From: Paraphaeosphaeria minitans
Taxonomy: Eukaryota; Ascomycota; Dothideomycetes; Pleosporales; Didymosphaeriaceae
Direction of reading: 5' to 3'
DNA: 64,000 nucleotides
Assembly (NCBI GenBank): GCA_015832175.1
Contig: WJXW01000015.1
Span: forward strand, 1,116,001 to 1,180,000
Part shown: piece after piece, positions 9,943-20,869 of the stretch
Layout: each line of letters opens with the position of its first letter
Position numbering within the stretch: position 1 is the stretch's first letter
Notes under the pieces: model-generated
What the model was told of the DNA's origin: nothing
The model's database searches: none
Seen by the model: the letters and a program-made list of their open reading frames with translations, nothing else
Position numbers and translations under genes: made by a program

Positions 9943-10758
9943 TTGGTTGGTTGGTTGGTTGGTATTCATTTTTCGTCCGTATGATGAGGAGTAAGTCCAC
10001 CATCTCGCCTCCTGAGGGGCATATAAGACGTGCTAAGCTATGGATTTACAGTGCCAGCGCGCTACCTTAGAAAGCATTTCTTGCCTATGCGGGTATTGCT
10101 ACCATTTCAAGCTGTAGCTCCCCTTCCAGTTAGGGAGACTAGGCCGTGTATGTACATCAGGGAGAGTCCCTTATATTATAAGGCATTATTATGCCGTTAC
10201 AGTAGAGAAGAGAGTAAGAGGGTGAGAAGGAGAGGGTGGAGAGAGAAGTAGAAAGATAAGAAGTGTCGCAGCTATTATGCAGCTAGGCTAAGTGCAGTGG
10301 GGTTGTTGTTGCTAGTGCAGGGCAGGACTACCGAGGACAAACCTTAGTATAGTACTGTGTGAGCTGGGTAAAGGCTTCGAAGGCCTCTGGATCTCCTATC
10401 AGCGCCGCGGTATACGCCAGGCCGTCAGCCCGGCTGGATGGTAGTGCGGGTGGTCGAAGCGGCCATCGGCCAAAGGCCCCTAGGGTCTTGCGGCAGAGCG
10501 CAAGGTGCTCTGGCGTCTTATCGCGTCCGCATGAGCAGGTGAGGTTCGCGTCGTTGTGATTGAACTTCCGATGGTACCAGGCAAAGTCTCCGTGCATAGA
10601 GCGGATAGATAGGAATCTAGCCAATACAGCTCTGGGTAGGTCTAGTTCTCCTGGTCCACGGCGTGGTGCGTAGTCCAGCTCCCAGCTTTTATACCATCTA
10701 GAGAGTTTTGTCTTCTTGTCTGCCCACCAAATCTGTTGTATGCTTCGTAGTACTTTGC
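9943..10758 (-). mobile_element. 5'-truncated copy of the Tad1-like LINE
   Basis: This 816-bp insertion matches 42471-43282 of the full-length element. By eye there are four substitutions, and the only length difference is one extra TTGG unit at the tail (five versus four). It holds the last 98 or so codons of ORF2 (LTCSCGRDKTPEHLALC), the 3' untranslated region and the CCAA-type tail. The 5' end breaks off inside ORF2, as expected when reverse transcription stops early. A 13-bp exact target duplication flanks it. It sits in the C-terminal tail region of the transporter pseudogene, in the same orientation as that gene. Confidence 0.95.
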
Positions 10759-10771
10759 AGCGTACGGGGGG
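10759..10771. repeat. Target-site duplication of truncated LINE (5' side)
   Basis: Exact 13-bp copy of 9930-9942. Confidence 0.9.
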
Positions 10772-12545
10772 TGCATTACGCCAAGCTTCATGTCAGCACG
10801 TCCTGGCTCTGGAACAAGGCCTGCTATTACGCTTGTGCGCTGACTGCGTCGGGTCGACGGAGCGTCTGAGATATCCACGGATGCATCGCTCTTGTTGTCG
10901 GCGGGGCCTCTATCGTGCTTGCGGAACATGAGCCAGAAGACGACCGTTGTGATAGCCATCCCGCCGGCTAACGACGCGTAGAAAATCACGAGGTTCGGGT
11001 CGTGAGCGAACGTTGTCAGTCCCATCGCGGACGCTGATCCAACGCCCGCCATGAGTGGAAATATGGCCTGGACCATGGACTTCATATTCTTCGGAGCGTG
11101 GCTGTACGCGATCTCGAGCGCCGTGACGTAAGCCCACGCCTCACCCATGGCAATGAGAAAGAATACCGGTGCCTGGATCCAGACATTGATGTGGTTCGGC
11201 TCGCCATCTGCGGCGGAGCTGCATGCTCGCGGATGATCGTAGCATGGGCCTGAAGCGTAGATGACTTTCTGTACCACTGCAGCGTATGACATCGAGGACA
11301 CCACGAATCCGAACCCGATAGTGATGCGCGTGATCGGCTGAAGATATATATGGCGCTTGTGGAGCAGAGGGTAGATGAAATGATGTATGAAGGGCGTGAA
11401 GAGGATACAACCCACTTGGTTCATGGCCGGAAGCATGTCGTTCGGGGTGCCGCTTGTTTCCATCTGCGCGGATTGTGATATCAAGTTGTTCTGCATCTGG
11501 TCAAAGCAGATTTAAAACACAACGAAAGCGAGCAGGACACGGCATCCTTGCAGCGCTCGACAAAGTTCGCGAACCAGCTGGGCGCTCCAGGGGACGATCT
11601 TGCGGCGATGCTCGAGTTGGTACTTAGGTTCAGCGCGGGCGAGTCGAAAACCATTCCGAGCAGTGCAGAGCAATATCCGGCTCGCCTGAGTGAAGACCTT
11701 TGATTCATGCGGCACCCTTACGAAATATCCTCTTCCAGCTAGTAGCGTGAGGAGCGATATAGATACGAACCCGAAACACAGACCGTATGCCACTGCGAAG
11801 CCGACGTGCTCTTCCAGGGCTACGACCGCGAACCAGGATAGCGATCCCACGTTGCCTAGCCAATAGTTCAGACTATAGATGTATTCGATTGTGAGGACTC
11901 GATCCGTGAGCACCTCTTCTCCCGAAGCCAGTGTTTTGATGCGCGGTTCCGTCTCGGCATACTGATCAGCCAAGAATGCTGCCATGTTGGACTCGAACCC
12001 GCCCCCTCCCAAGGCCACACATACCATGGCTACGTTGAGGCCTGGTAGGCCCCAGCCTGCAGCAAGACTCGAAGGCAACGAGCTGAGTGTGATCGCTGCG
12101 CAGCCCAGGTTGAAGAGCATCAAACAAACGAAGAGAGTTCTGTACCGGCCCAGACGAGGGCGAAAAACATCGGAGAAACATAGTAGGCGATGTAAAAGGC
12201 TCAGTATATGCGCGTAGCTTTCACCTGGCCCAGGCCGAGTGCCCCAGGTGTATCTTCGTGAGTGAGCCGAGGAGGGTGTTGCATGTAGTTCTGCCACGGG
12301 GCCGTCCTAAGATGCGTTAGCCCGCATATGAATGATAGCTCAAAGCCCACTCACAAGCCCCAGAAGGCCGCTTTTTCCCAAAAACTGATTGAAGCGACTG
12401 TCCATAGGCGTACTGGAATGCTATCCCGTACGCGACGTAGGCCTCCAGAGCCGTTTGAAGATAAAGACATTTCGGAAACGGAGGACCCCCCTGTCCGGAG
12501 CTTGCTCCCACTCTTCGCACCACTTATTCCAGGGATACTTTCCAT

Positions 12546-13410
12546 GAAGATGAGCGTTAGGTACCGGGTGGCACGCGGTGAACTTGCACGATGTGAACTC
12601 GGCGTGCGCACCGTCTTATCGAGCGCGAAATCTCCGAGGAATAACTTTTCTTGTTAAGCTTTCACCTATGCTGCGGCCCGAGCCCGTTTCTACTGATACT
12701 GGGGCTGTCAGACACCGGGCTGCGAGTACATGCTTCGTCGCATGGGACCGAAGGTCCTGGTGATAACCATCAGCAGTGTCATCAACACGGGCAAGATCCG
12801 CCGCATTCAGCGCTTCCAGCAGCGTCAACAGTAGCATTTCCAGTCATTCAGACTGAACCGAGATCCAATGGCAACAATTGGTGTGGGAAGCTCATCGGAA
12901 TGGTCTCAACGTTGGAACGCACCTCTATTCTACGCAGAGTTACAACTTCATTGTCATCCCACCTGGGCCCTCCTAAGGCCCTGTTGAGGAAATGAACAGC
13001 ATCCCGAATGGTACCCCGCAGGTCTCGGGAGAGCCTTCCGGGACAACAGAACTGGAGGCCCCGAAGTCGTGTGGTCACATGAGAACACTAGATGTGCCCA
13101 CATGTCAAACTAGACCCAGGCGCTTCTCGACGGAGGTTCCTAGCTACAGTGCTGATCCCCAACGCATCATTAATTTCGTGCGCAATTATAAAAGGCTGAG
13201 GTGAATAACAATTCAGTACTCATTATTGCCTTAAGCCGAACGACTATGCCATACGTCGGCAATCAAGAATGTGCATCGGCTGACATATACGTTTCGCATG
13301 GCCTATGCGCGGCTGACGGATAAAAGTCTCACAAGTGTTTACCTACGCTGAAGATGCACGCCGTTGATACTTCGTGGCCAAAATAAGTAGCATAAGAGTA
13401 GAGGAGTCTG
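12546..13410. other. Upstream region of the transporter; no gene called
   Basis: A minus-strand frame near 12848-13078 (LRGTIRDAVHFLNRALGGP) has a protein-like look but no start, splice or family support. Confidence 0.3.
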
Positions 13411-13674
13411 CTAAGTCCTTAATCCCCCTAACAGTTTCTGCAACGCCTGCACCACCATGCCCATGTTCTTCGCCCTCTCCGTCGTTCTCGGTATGAGATC
13501 GTCTTTCTTCTTCTGGACGCAAACTGACAGCATGTAGTATCTGTGCTTCTCGAAAGCTTGAAATGCCATACGGACTTGGAGTTCGTTGTGTCTGGCGCAG
13601 GTTGCATCGGCAAAAAGCTGACCAGTGCTAGGATTACGCCGGAAATCTTCACGGATTCCACACCGATAAAACAT
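13411..13674 (-). CDS. Small hypothetical protein or last exon (87 aa)
   Basis: ATG at 13674 and stop at 13411. The product looks coding: MFYRCGIREDFRRNPSTGQ, then a Cys/His-containing stretch (FADATCARHNEL) and helix (QVRMAFQAFEKHRYYML), ending VQALQKLLGGLRT. The same frame is open upstream to a TTTCAG acceptor-like site near 13,730 (TFEKKLSHSQIASDE), so this could be the last exon of a longer gene whose first exon I cannot find. No family recognised. Confidence 0.4.
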   Translation of the reverse strand: MFYRCGIREDFRRNPSTGQLFADATCARHNELQVRMAFQAFEKHRYYMLSVCVQKKKDDLIPRTTERAKNMGMVVQALQKLLGGLRT

Positions 13675-13739
13675 CTCATCGGATGCTATTTGGGAATGGG
13701 AGAGTTTCTTCTCAAATGTCTGAAACTATTAATGGAAGG

Positions 13740-14544
13740 ATTGCCGAACAGAAGGGTCCGACATGGAACGGAGGGACGACTCCAGTCAGACGCCAGCTAG
13801 CCTAGTCTGGAATCAGCCGTGGAAGTTGGGAGGTGAGGGGTCAACGCCAGATTGTAGGACTCGAAGGAACGTTTTCCGCATTATGAAGAGGTAATGGGGC
13901 CACAGCGAAGTGACCAGGGATAAGGGGATTATTCGCTGGATGCTGTACAACCAGAACCAATGACGTTGTGCATGTCAGCTTCCCCGTCTTCACTATCTCG
14001 GGCGATATTTCTCGACTCTCAGCTACAGCTCGAAAATTTCCTCTCCAGATGAACAGACGTTGCTGAATGGCAGCCGATCCCACGCCATTGCTATTAGAAG
14101 TCTATGGGCCTTGGCTTGTTTAGACACAATGTGGACCTATAGTCAGATGCATCGGTATCCATTGGGATGCAAGTCCGGTGTGAGCAATTGAAATACTCTC
14201 TGCGGTAGGACACGCCTCTGGAGCCGACACTTGTTTCAGATCCCGCATCACTCAGCGATGTAGGCTGGATGGCGATCTTGCTCTCTGTGCGATGCTGTAG
14301 CGTTACATGCTGACCTTTCTTTAGACATCACGAGGCAAAGATGATGCTTTCAATGACGGAATTGTCGAGGCGGTTTCCAGTAAACAATGTGACTACAATC
14401 ATTTCTCTCGCAATCTGTCATGGACTCTAAAGCTGCGTTTCACATTATTTTCTGCAAGCAATGGTCTAGTCCAACGTTCATTATATTATTCCTCATAAAT
14501 CAGCTTTATTCTCGCACATTATAAAGGTAGCTCTCTGCACCCGG
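13740..14544. promoter_or_regulatory. Intergenic region with TATA-like box for the 14,545 gene
   Basis: No gene is seen. CATTATAAAG at about 14,518-14,527 is a good TATA-like match but lies only about 20 nt before the ATG at 14545, so the leader would be very short or transcription may start from another site. TATTATTCCTCATAAATC upstream (about 14,482-14,500) is a second candidate. Confidence 0.3.
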
Positions 14545-15285
14545 ATGCTGACCAGTCTTGTTGCCCGCCCTACTCACCGAACCCCCTGGCACTTGGAGCC
14601 TCCTTCATTCGCCGTGGCCTCCCAATGTCTTACCCGGACGGCCAAATCGCGTGTGGCAGCGTTTGACAAAACTTTACCCAGAGGTCAGGTCAAAGAGTCC
14701 TCTCTGCTCTGTCTTCCGGCAGAGCTCAGGAGTCTGGTTTGGATGCACACCTTGGGCGGGATGGTCTTTGAAGTGCACTGCTGGGTCAGCTACGGTGTCA
14801 ACAGTTTTGCAACTAGAATTCTCAACCGACAGAAGAACTTCCTAGGTCTTCTCAGAACGTGCCGGCGGATCTATGCGGAAGCGAAGCTGACCCCGTTCAA
14901 GTTCAACGCTTTCCGCATCAAGACCGACCAAGGGCTCCATGCGTTGCTGAACGGATTAGAGGCAACGAAGCGAGAAGTGATAACGGAGATACATCTAGTC
15001 ACCTGGAGGGCTTTGCACATGGTGGAGAGGTTGAGCGACGTTCCCCAGCCCGTATCAGACAACCTGGCCCTCGCACGACTTCCTGGACTCAGGAAACTCT
15101 ACGTCGACGTTCGAATAAAATCTATCTGTAGGGACTGCAGACGAGGCCGGTGCGAAAGATGCGATCCCGAACTTGGACTACTGGAAAGGCATTTGGTGGA
15201 ATACGTGAAGAAAGGAAATGAGCGGATAGAGCTTGTACTAGAGCGCACGTGTTATGCATCGGTGGCTGCACTGCAAGTACTTTGA
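14545..15285 (+). CDS. F-box-like / DUF7730-type protein (246 aa)
   Basis: Single-exon gene. After a variable N-terminus (1-54) comes LLCLPAELRSLVWMHTLGG, the degenerate F-box-like segment of this large fungal family. It continues LLRTCRRIYAEAKLTPFKFN, the conserved second signature (a hydrophobic helix, then CR.IY.EA), and a region that normally compares residue distances (EVITEIHLVTWRAL). Near residue 195 is a Cys cluster (SICRDCRRGRCERC) that could bind metal. The C-terminus ends VAALQVL. Members are often lineage-specific and multicopy; their role is not established, possibly substrate adaptors without a functional ubiquitin ligase link. No internal stops, so likely intact. Confidence 0.75.
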   Translation: MLTSLVARPTHRTPWHLEPPSFAVASQCLTRTAKSRVAAFDKTLPRGQVKESSLLCLPAELRSLVWMHTLGGMVFEVHCWVSYGVNSFATRILNRQKNFLGLLRTCRRIYAEAKLTPFKFNAFRIKTDQGLHALLNGLEATKREVITEIHLVTWRALHMVERLSDVPQPVSDNLALARLPGLRKLYVDVRIKSICRDCRRGRCERCDPELGLLERHLVEYVKKGNERIELVLERTCYASVAALQVL

Positions 15286-16019
15286 ACGTACGACACCACA
15301 TCCATAGGTTGTAGCAGTCGGTCGGTGTTCGGTGCACGACAACATTAACTCATTGACATGTCCCCTGATACGTTTTGTTCACTACATGCGAACCCTGTTG
15401 GCGAGTCGTCTTTTGTTCTCATTCTGTGTACACCATCTATGATTAGACAGATACTGGTGACCGGTCATATGCTGACAATTCTTTTCTATGATGACTCGAG
15501 TGATCACGGTGAAAGTGTTCAACCTAGAACTCGCCTCAGAAGCATCTTTGATTCCAAGGAAATTTCGACTGAGTTTAGTACATATGGAACTACCGGTCCG
15601 GCAAGGCTGGGTATCATTCTCGAAATGAGACGACGTTCGAAGTAAACCTCCTACTGTGCAACGTCCATCGATCAAGAACGGCCGGATATCCTTTGTCGGA
15701 ACACAAATCACGCGTAATGCGCCCAGATAAGCATCCGAACTTCCATCAGCCAGTGATAGGCTTACTCGAAACCCCACAGACCATACCCGCAGGCATGATG
15801 TGAACGTATGCGATGATGAAAAACACAATACACCGCTGCGTATGGCTCAGGATCCAGCTCCACATTTTAGCGATGGACAGATAGATTCTACTGACGCGCT
15901 CTGGTCTTCATGTGAGCGTGTTGTCGCTGGCTCTACGCTGAGTACTGAAATCTGCTGATCCACAAACAAAGTGCGTCGTGAGCCAGCCCTTTCGTTATAA
16001 GGAGTAATATCATAACAAC
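15286..16019. other. No supportable gene
   Basis: A 148-codon minus-strand frame (15382-15828) opposes a 95-codon plus frame; neither shows a recognisable motif or splice signals. The interval likely holds the 3' and 5' flanks of the two plus-strand genes. Confidence 0.35.
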
Positions 16020-17270
16020 ATGTTACGTGCTCTTTTTGCCTGGAACGTGTTGACTGTTCGCGCCAAGATGCTAGCCATTTTTGAATTTGATCCCAAGCCG
16101 TGGGAGCAGCATCGGAACGCTGTGGCCGCGCTACGCCATACCATAGAAGAAACAGCTCGAATACGTGCAGACAGCAGCTTCCGTGCCCCAAAGGCAGCTT
16201 ACAATGCTCCTAGTGATATCCCAGGCTTCGATAAGATAGTACAACTTGACTTCGATACCTCAACCGCTTGGGTCGAGCCCAACGTAACCATGCGGACACT
16301 CGTACAAGCGACCCTCGACCATGGACTGGTTCCAGCAGTCGTCGCTGCTTCTGAAACAGTATCTGTCGCGGATGCATTTGCCGCAACGACGACGGAGTCC
16401 TCCTCGTTTACGTTTGGCACTTTTGATTGCACGGTGCTATCGATGGAGATGATCCTAAGTAACGGGCAGTACGTGATGGCAAGAACCGATGACCGAAAAA
16501 CAGCGGACTTGTTGTGGGGAAGTGCTGGGGCTCTGCATAGTCTGGGGCTAACGACGTTGTTGGAGATAGTGCTGATCCCAGCAGGTGAGTATGTTGAGAT
16601 TATGTATTCGCCTATATCTTCCATCTCTGAAGCGAGGTGCATGATGGATCGGATAGAGCGAGGCCATTCGGGGCCACACTTGTCGATGCTGGACTTATCG
16701 AAGGACTTCGTGGAAATCATCATGTTCGGTTCGTCCTCAGGCCTCGCGATCATCGGCCGGTTCACACCGACGACAGGACGTGCATGTGTTCTTCAATCAC
16801 TGAAAGGCAACAGTTTCTCGCGACATGCGCGCTCCGTCTGGCGTGATTTGAGGTTTGCCCACAAGCGGCGGGTCGAACTTCTGCCTGTAATGGAATATCT
16901 GTTTCGGCATGATAATCGGCGCCGTCCAGCATGCGGGAAGCGACGCTCACGGGACCAGAAAAGCAATGCCAACTTCGGAGATGAAGCATGTTCGTTGGTG
17001 ATGCAAGATATTGCACTACCCGCTGAAGCCACAGAAGCGCACATCCGCAATTTTCATGAAGCCCAAGGCGTCTGGCCAATACGGATGTACCCCATCAGGT
17101 CTCCAGAATCATTAGGCAGGTGCAGCTTCGGCACCGGTGTTAGGTTTGAGCATATGTTTTGGAACATTCGTTTCTACAGTCCGAGCGCTGCTTGCGATGG
17201 CGCGATGGAGCGGCGGCTACGAATCGCACACGGGTTCAGATACTTGCATTGTCGCGCGCCCTGCAGTTAA
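16020..17270 (+). pseudogene. DHCR24/Diminuto-like FAD-linked oxidoreductase, degraded
   Basis: The 416-codon frame resembles delta24-sterol reductase-like FAD oxidoreductases. Recognisable pieces in order: FDTSTAWVEPNVTM (about 80-95), ESSSFTFGTFDCTVLSMEMI (about 130-150), LLWGSAGALHSLGLTTLLEI (about 165-185), YLFRHDN (about 295) and MQDIALP followed by VWPIRMYPI (about 335-360). Oddities: the glycine-rich FAD loop expected before ESSSF is replaced by ETVSVADAFAATTT, with no glycine; a large block expected after YLFRHDN is missing; and the C-terminus is short compared with the roughly 500-residue family. Probably non-functional although the frame is open. A diverged paralogue with another cofactor mode is less likely. 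Confidence 0.6.
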
Positions 17271-17953
17271 GAAACGGTGTGGGTCTTCCACAACGATCGG
17301 TGGTACGGCACACTGCGATCGCGATGGAAGGCGCAAGGTCTCCCCGACGTAGGCACGAGGCTTCGCACCGCGCGGCCTCTGACTTGCACGTAGTGTGTTA
17401 CATGCCAAAAGGCTCATGTATTGTGATAGTGTCTTGAAGGAAAAGCTCCGCTATACCCATTGCCTGTACTGTTTGATTACTACCTCGCCCCCCTCTGGAA
17501 AAGAAGCATGTGTAGATTGACTGGATACGCTGACTTATTTATTCCATAGCTTGCTATCACATCGCTCTATCATTCCCTCCCAAAGAATGGAAAGACCGGT
17601 GTTGAACAGATTGCTGACCGTGTGAGGATGAGTGAACGATGATTGGAGTGTTCAGCTGTAAGCTCCCCCACAAGCTCACAGGATGTAAGTGATGACAACT
17701 CTCATCGTGCAGAATCGCTGTGGTATCATCCATCCGTCTACGGAACGATTTAGCGTAGTCAGCACGATAATAAAATGTTCTCGTGCTGCCCACGCTAGCT
17801 CACCGCCCGGAGTGCACTCCCTCATTCTTCACAAGAAGCATATCCGGCTGTCGTTTCACGCATCCTCATAGATTGTTCATACGAGTCTTATCGTCGAAAA
17901 TCTCTCGGTCTACCTTCACTGGTTGACGTACCCCCATGACACAGTACGAAACA
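17271..17953. other. No supportable gene
   Basis: Only short frames without recognisable motifs. Confidence 0.35.
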
Positions 17954-20032
17954 ATGCTGGTCCCGGCCATGCAATTGATCAGAGTATTGTGACCGATTGA
18001 CAGTGTTCGGATACACTAACTTTGTTAGCATTGTATTGAAACCTGGCTGGACCGATGCGATGAACCTGAATTCAGAGACCTTTTAGCTCTATTGGACGCA
18101 CTGGACGTATTGAAAACGGCCACCGTACAGAGAATTCTGGACTTGCGGGAATATTCTACAGCCCAGGTGCAGTCAAACCATGCCATATATGACTCTGCTC
18201 TATTTTGTGCGAACGAGAACGAGGAGACGGCCTATTCAGGCTTTATAAATCAAGAGCCACAATACTGTAATGATACCAATCCTCTTGAACGTGGGAGTGC
18301 GAGAGCTTTGGCTATCTCATCACCCGAGTCACCAAGGCGCGCTGCCGAGCAAATGGATGACTGCGAACTAGAAGATGGCGAGCCTGGATTCTTTGATGAA
18401 GCTTTCGGAGGCATGATCTCTGAACCCGTGTATCCAGACTCCCAAGTAAGCCGGTTCGACTCTGCAACGAACAGTCAGGCGTCAGAGCCACCCATGAGAG
18501 GTCAAATACATGAGCGCGGACGCCATAGCTACGCAGATGATCCAGCATTTCAGCACTACTTAGATCTTGCATGCTGCTCGGACTTCCGCCTCCCGCATGA
18601 TCCCCTAGTCTACCTGAATCGCACCCAGGTGTCACAGCTTCTTCTGCCTTAGATTGAAGAAATCCCTCTTTCAGTCCAATTGATCCGTGGACTACTCTAC
18701 ACACTACTTCCTGCACCGCTACAGATTCTAGAGTTGAACTGGGGAAACTGTGCCCAGGGTCTCTTAGCATGCACGGAATCCGCTGAGAACTTTGCAGCAA
18801 TCATAGTGCAGCGTATCAATACGCGGCCACTCCTTATACTAGGTGACGTGACGACGCGCACGATTTTCGTCATCGCGAGTGAAACAGAGCATCCGGACCT
18901 CCTGGGTGTCATTGAATCCTCACTTGATTCGTGGAAGAGTGTCTGCATTGATGTCAGTCACCCAATGTACTCGCTCCACCGTCACTAACTGAGCCCGCAA
19001 GTTGTGGGGCCACAGCTAGACCACGCATTACTCTCGGTCCATATCGCGGAGGCTTGCTTTGGGCACCTTTTACCCATCACCGATGTCCCCGCTTCGCGTG
19101 CGTTACGCTTACGTTTTCTAGGGGAACTAGTAGCGCCTTATGAGCGTGAGTCTGTCCTTGAGCGGTGCGGGATCCCCGGTAAGATAGCGCCCTTGCAGAA
19201 CGTAGATACAAGAGTGATCGCGGCACGTCTGCCGTCGGGACCCCATGGTAAACTATTTCACATTCCAAATCTCGTCAATTTCGACACGGGTACTCTAACC
19301 AAAGCATTCCTCGAGAGACCTCCCGAGCTTAGCAGTAGACGCTGTCTACGGATCGTGCAGTACGTGAACGCAATTGGGTCGCCTCATGTATTGCAATCGA
19401 TCCAGTCAGCTCTTGATAGACGACCCCAGGAGGAAACAGTTCAGGCCGTAGATGAACCCATTTTCGAGAGACTCATCCACATACACCTGTACTTGGGCGG
19501 TTTGGAGAGCCAGGATCATCTTTTGGTTGCCAGACACCGCTACATCAAGTACTGCTACTTTGAAACGTACTGGCTTGCTGTACGAGAACTACAACAAAGA
19601 AAATGGAGCGGTCGTCGAGAACGGAAGAGAATGGACGCATTGAAACTTACCGCAAGCTATAAGCAAGGCCTATATGAGGGACCATTCCCGACGTCACGCA
19701 CCGATGGCATTCCTGAGACCACTCAAAAGCTTAGTCATACGGAAAAGAAAGGAAGGGCGGCAGATATAGTGAAGGGTGAGATTGTTCGGAAGGTCGCAAA
19801 CGTCTACAAATATGACGAAAAGCGAATCCGAGCAGACATCAATAGGTACATTCGAGAAGGCGAAGTGCTGCACAAGATCCTACAGGGTACCGTACGTGTG
19901 AACCCGGGCTTGTTGGTGCTCTTCCCCAGCCGGGAATTGCACCCGCCTTCGCTAGATATTGACCAGTTTGCACTTGACCTCGAGCACAATGAGCGAAACA
20001 GCCTCGCCAAGCCCCTCGCACTGAAAGAGTAA
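17954..20032 (+). pseudogene. Unknown large protein gene with two in-frame stops
   Basis: Proposed exon 1 is 17954-17983 (MLVPAMQLIR). A 45-nt intron (GTATTG, branch CACTAAC, acceptor TTGTTAG) follows, then exon 2 from 18029 to 20032, 668 codons in one frame. That frame is broken only by TAG at 18650-18652 (after QVSQLLLP) and TAA at 18986-18988 (after YSLHRH). Protein character continues across both breaks. The N-terminal part is acidic and polar. The middle has an OB-like hydrophobic stretch (PLLILGDVTTRTIFVIAS). The C-terminal third is basic and helical (KGEIVRKVANVYKYDEKRIR, VNPGLLVLFPS). I do not know the family. Start and first exon are tentative. Loss of Gln codons would explain both stops. 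Confidence 0.5.
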
Positions 20033-20869
20033 GCCTCCCCGCCACACGGCATTGAACGTAAAGCTAAGACGTCGAACAGCATAGACAATCTCGCGCTTGT
20101 AGAAGCAAGCTGGTTCGCCACGGTGTTGCAGGCCAGACCAGCACTTTTGGAACCGCTGCCGAAAAGCGTTCTCAGCCTCTTGTCTAAGAGTGCAACAGAC
20201 TATGCGCACCTCCGTGTAAGGGACCCCAATCTTTTCAGCAACGAACCACTCCAATTTATCGCGTCGTGATCGCTTCCCAACCTGTGGTCTTTTCGGGATC
20301 CACCGCATAGACGAACACATGAACATATGACTCTCGCCTGGCCATTCCAACACGTTCGGTTCATGCGACTCCATGCATGGTAGGGTTAGCACGGTGCAGC
20401 CCTCGAATGGGTTCTTTCCTGCCGTTTGTTCGATGTATCGTGCTGCTGAGCTTGTATGCCAGGCAGGGCAAGGCTCTGGCGACTATAGGCACATGTGATC
20501 GCTTGTTTAATCGTAAAGCTTAGACTGCTCTATGTGACACTCGCGGAATCCTGCATCAACTTCGTCGATCGATTCGTAGCTCACGCCAAACCTGCAGACG
20601 AAAGTCCGCATGTCGGCATGCGCATCGTACTGCACTGCCGGTAGGGTTCCAACGGCTGTTCTACATGCACGTATTCTTCGCTCTCGTCTGTAGAAATACC
20701 ACCTATGTGGCTGTCACAGGTTTCTAAAGAGAACTCAAGTGCACTAGCATGGTATAGGGACAGGCGGGAAACAGCCGGCGCACGAGGCGTATATGTCGGC
20801 AGGGGACGCGAATATAAAGATCTGCTGTGATCACATAGAAGAATGAAAAGTTCTTTACCTTAGTTCACC
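20033..20869. other. Intergenic; promoter side of the membrane-protein gene
   Basis: No gene is called. A minus-strand frame at 19952-20392 mostly shadows the upstream gene. AATATAAAGATC at about 20,809-20,820 is a TATA-like element 50 nt before the ATG at 20870. Confidence 0.35.

Larger units (their letters stand above)
9612..12545 (-). pseudogene. POT/PTR2-type peptide transporter, inactivated
   Basis: Remnant of a proton-coupled oligopeptide transporter of the plasma membrane. Exon 1 runs from an ATG at 12545 to 12355 (LRRVRDSIPV, SFWEKAAFWGL). A 48-nt intron (12354-12307, GTGAGT, GCTAAC, TTAG) follows, then WQNYMQHPP, PGALGLGQVKATRIY, YYVSPMFF, RLGRYRTL, LADQYAE, QMQNNLISQSAQMETSG and several membrane helices. 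Breaks: TGA at 12203-12201; a frame change near 12,150-12,158 that looks like loss of about 13 nt between ALV and RLGRYR; TAA at 11514-11512 where the family usually has aromatic residues; and a LINE inserted at 10758/10759. Across the insertion the tail resumes in frame (HPPYA, then KNGLVSPRLCNR) to a TGA at 9614-9612, showing the gene was one piece before insertion. Confidence 0.85.

Noticed and set aside
10642..10758. Apparent in-frame extension of the transporter into AKYYEAYNRFGGQTRRQN
   Set aside because: These residues come from reading the inserted LINE sequence, not from the original transporter tail.
16199..16765. 188-codon minus-strand frame opposite the oxidoreductase
   Set aside because: It is antisense to a recognisable coding frame and has no domain of its own.
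18601..18680. An intron (GTGTCA to TTTCAG) that would remove the TAG at 18650
   Set aside because: Splicing 18629-18674 leads at once to a TGA in the next codons, so it does not rescue the frame.
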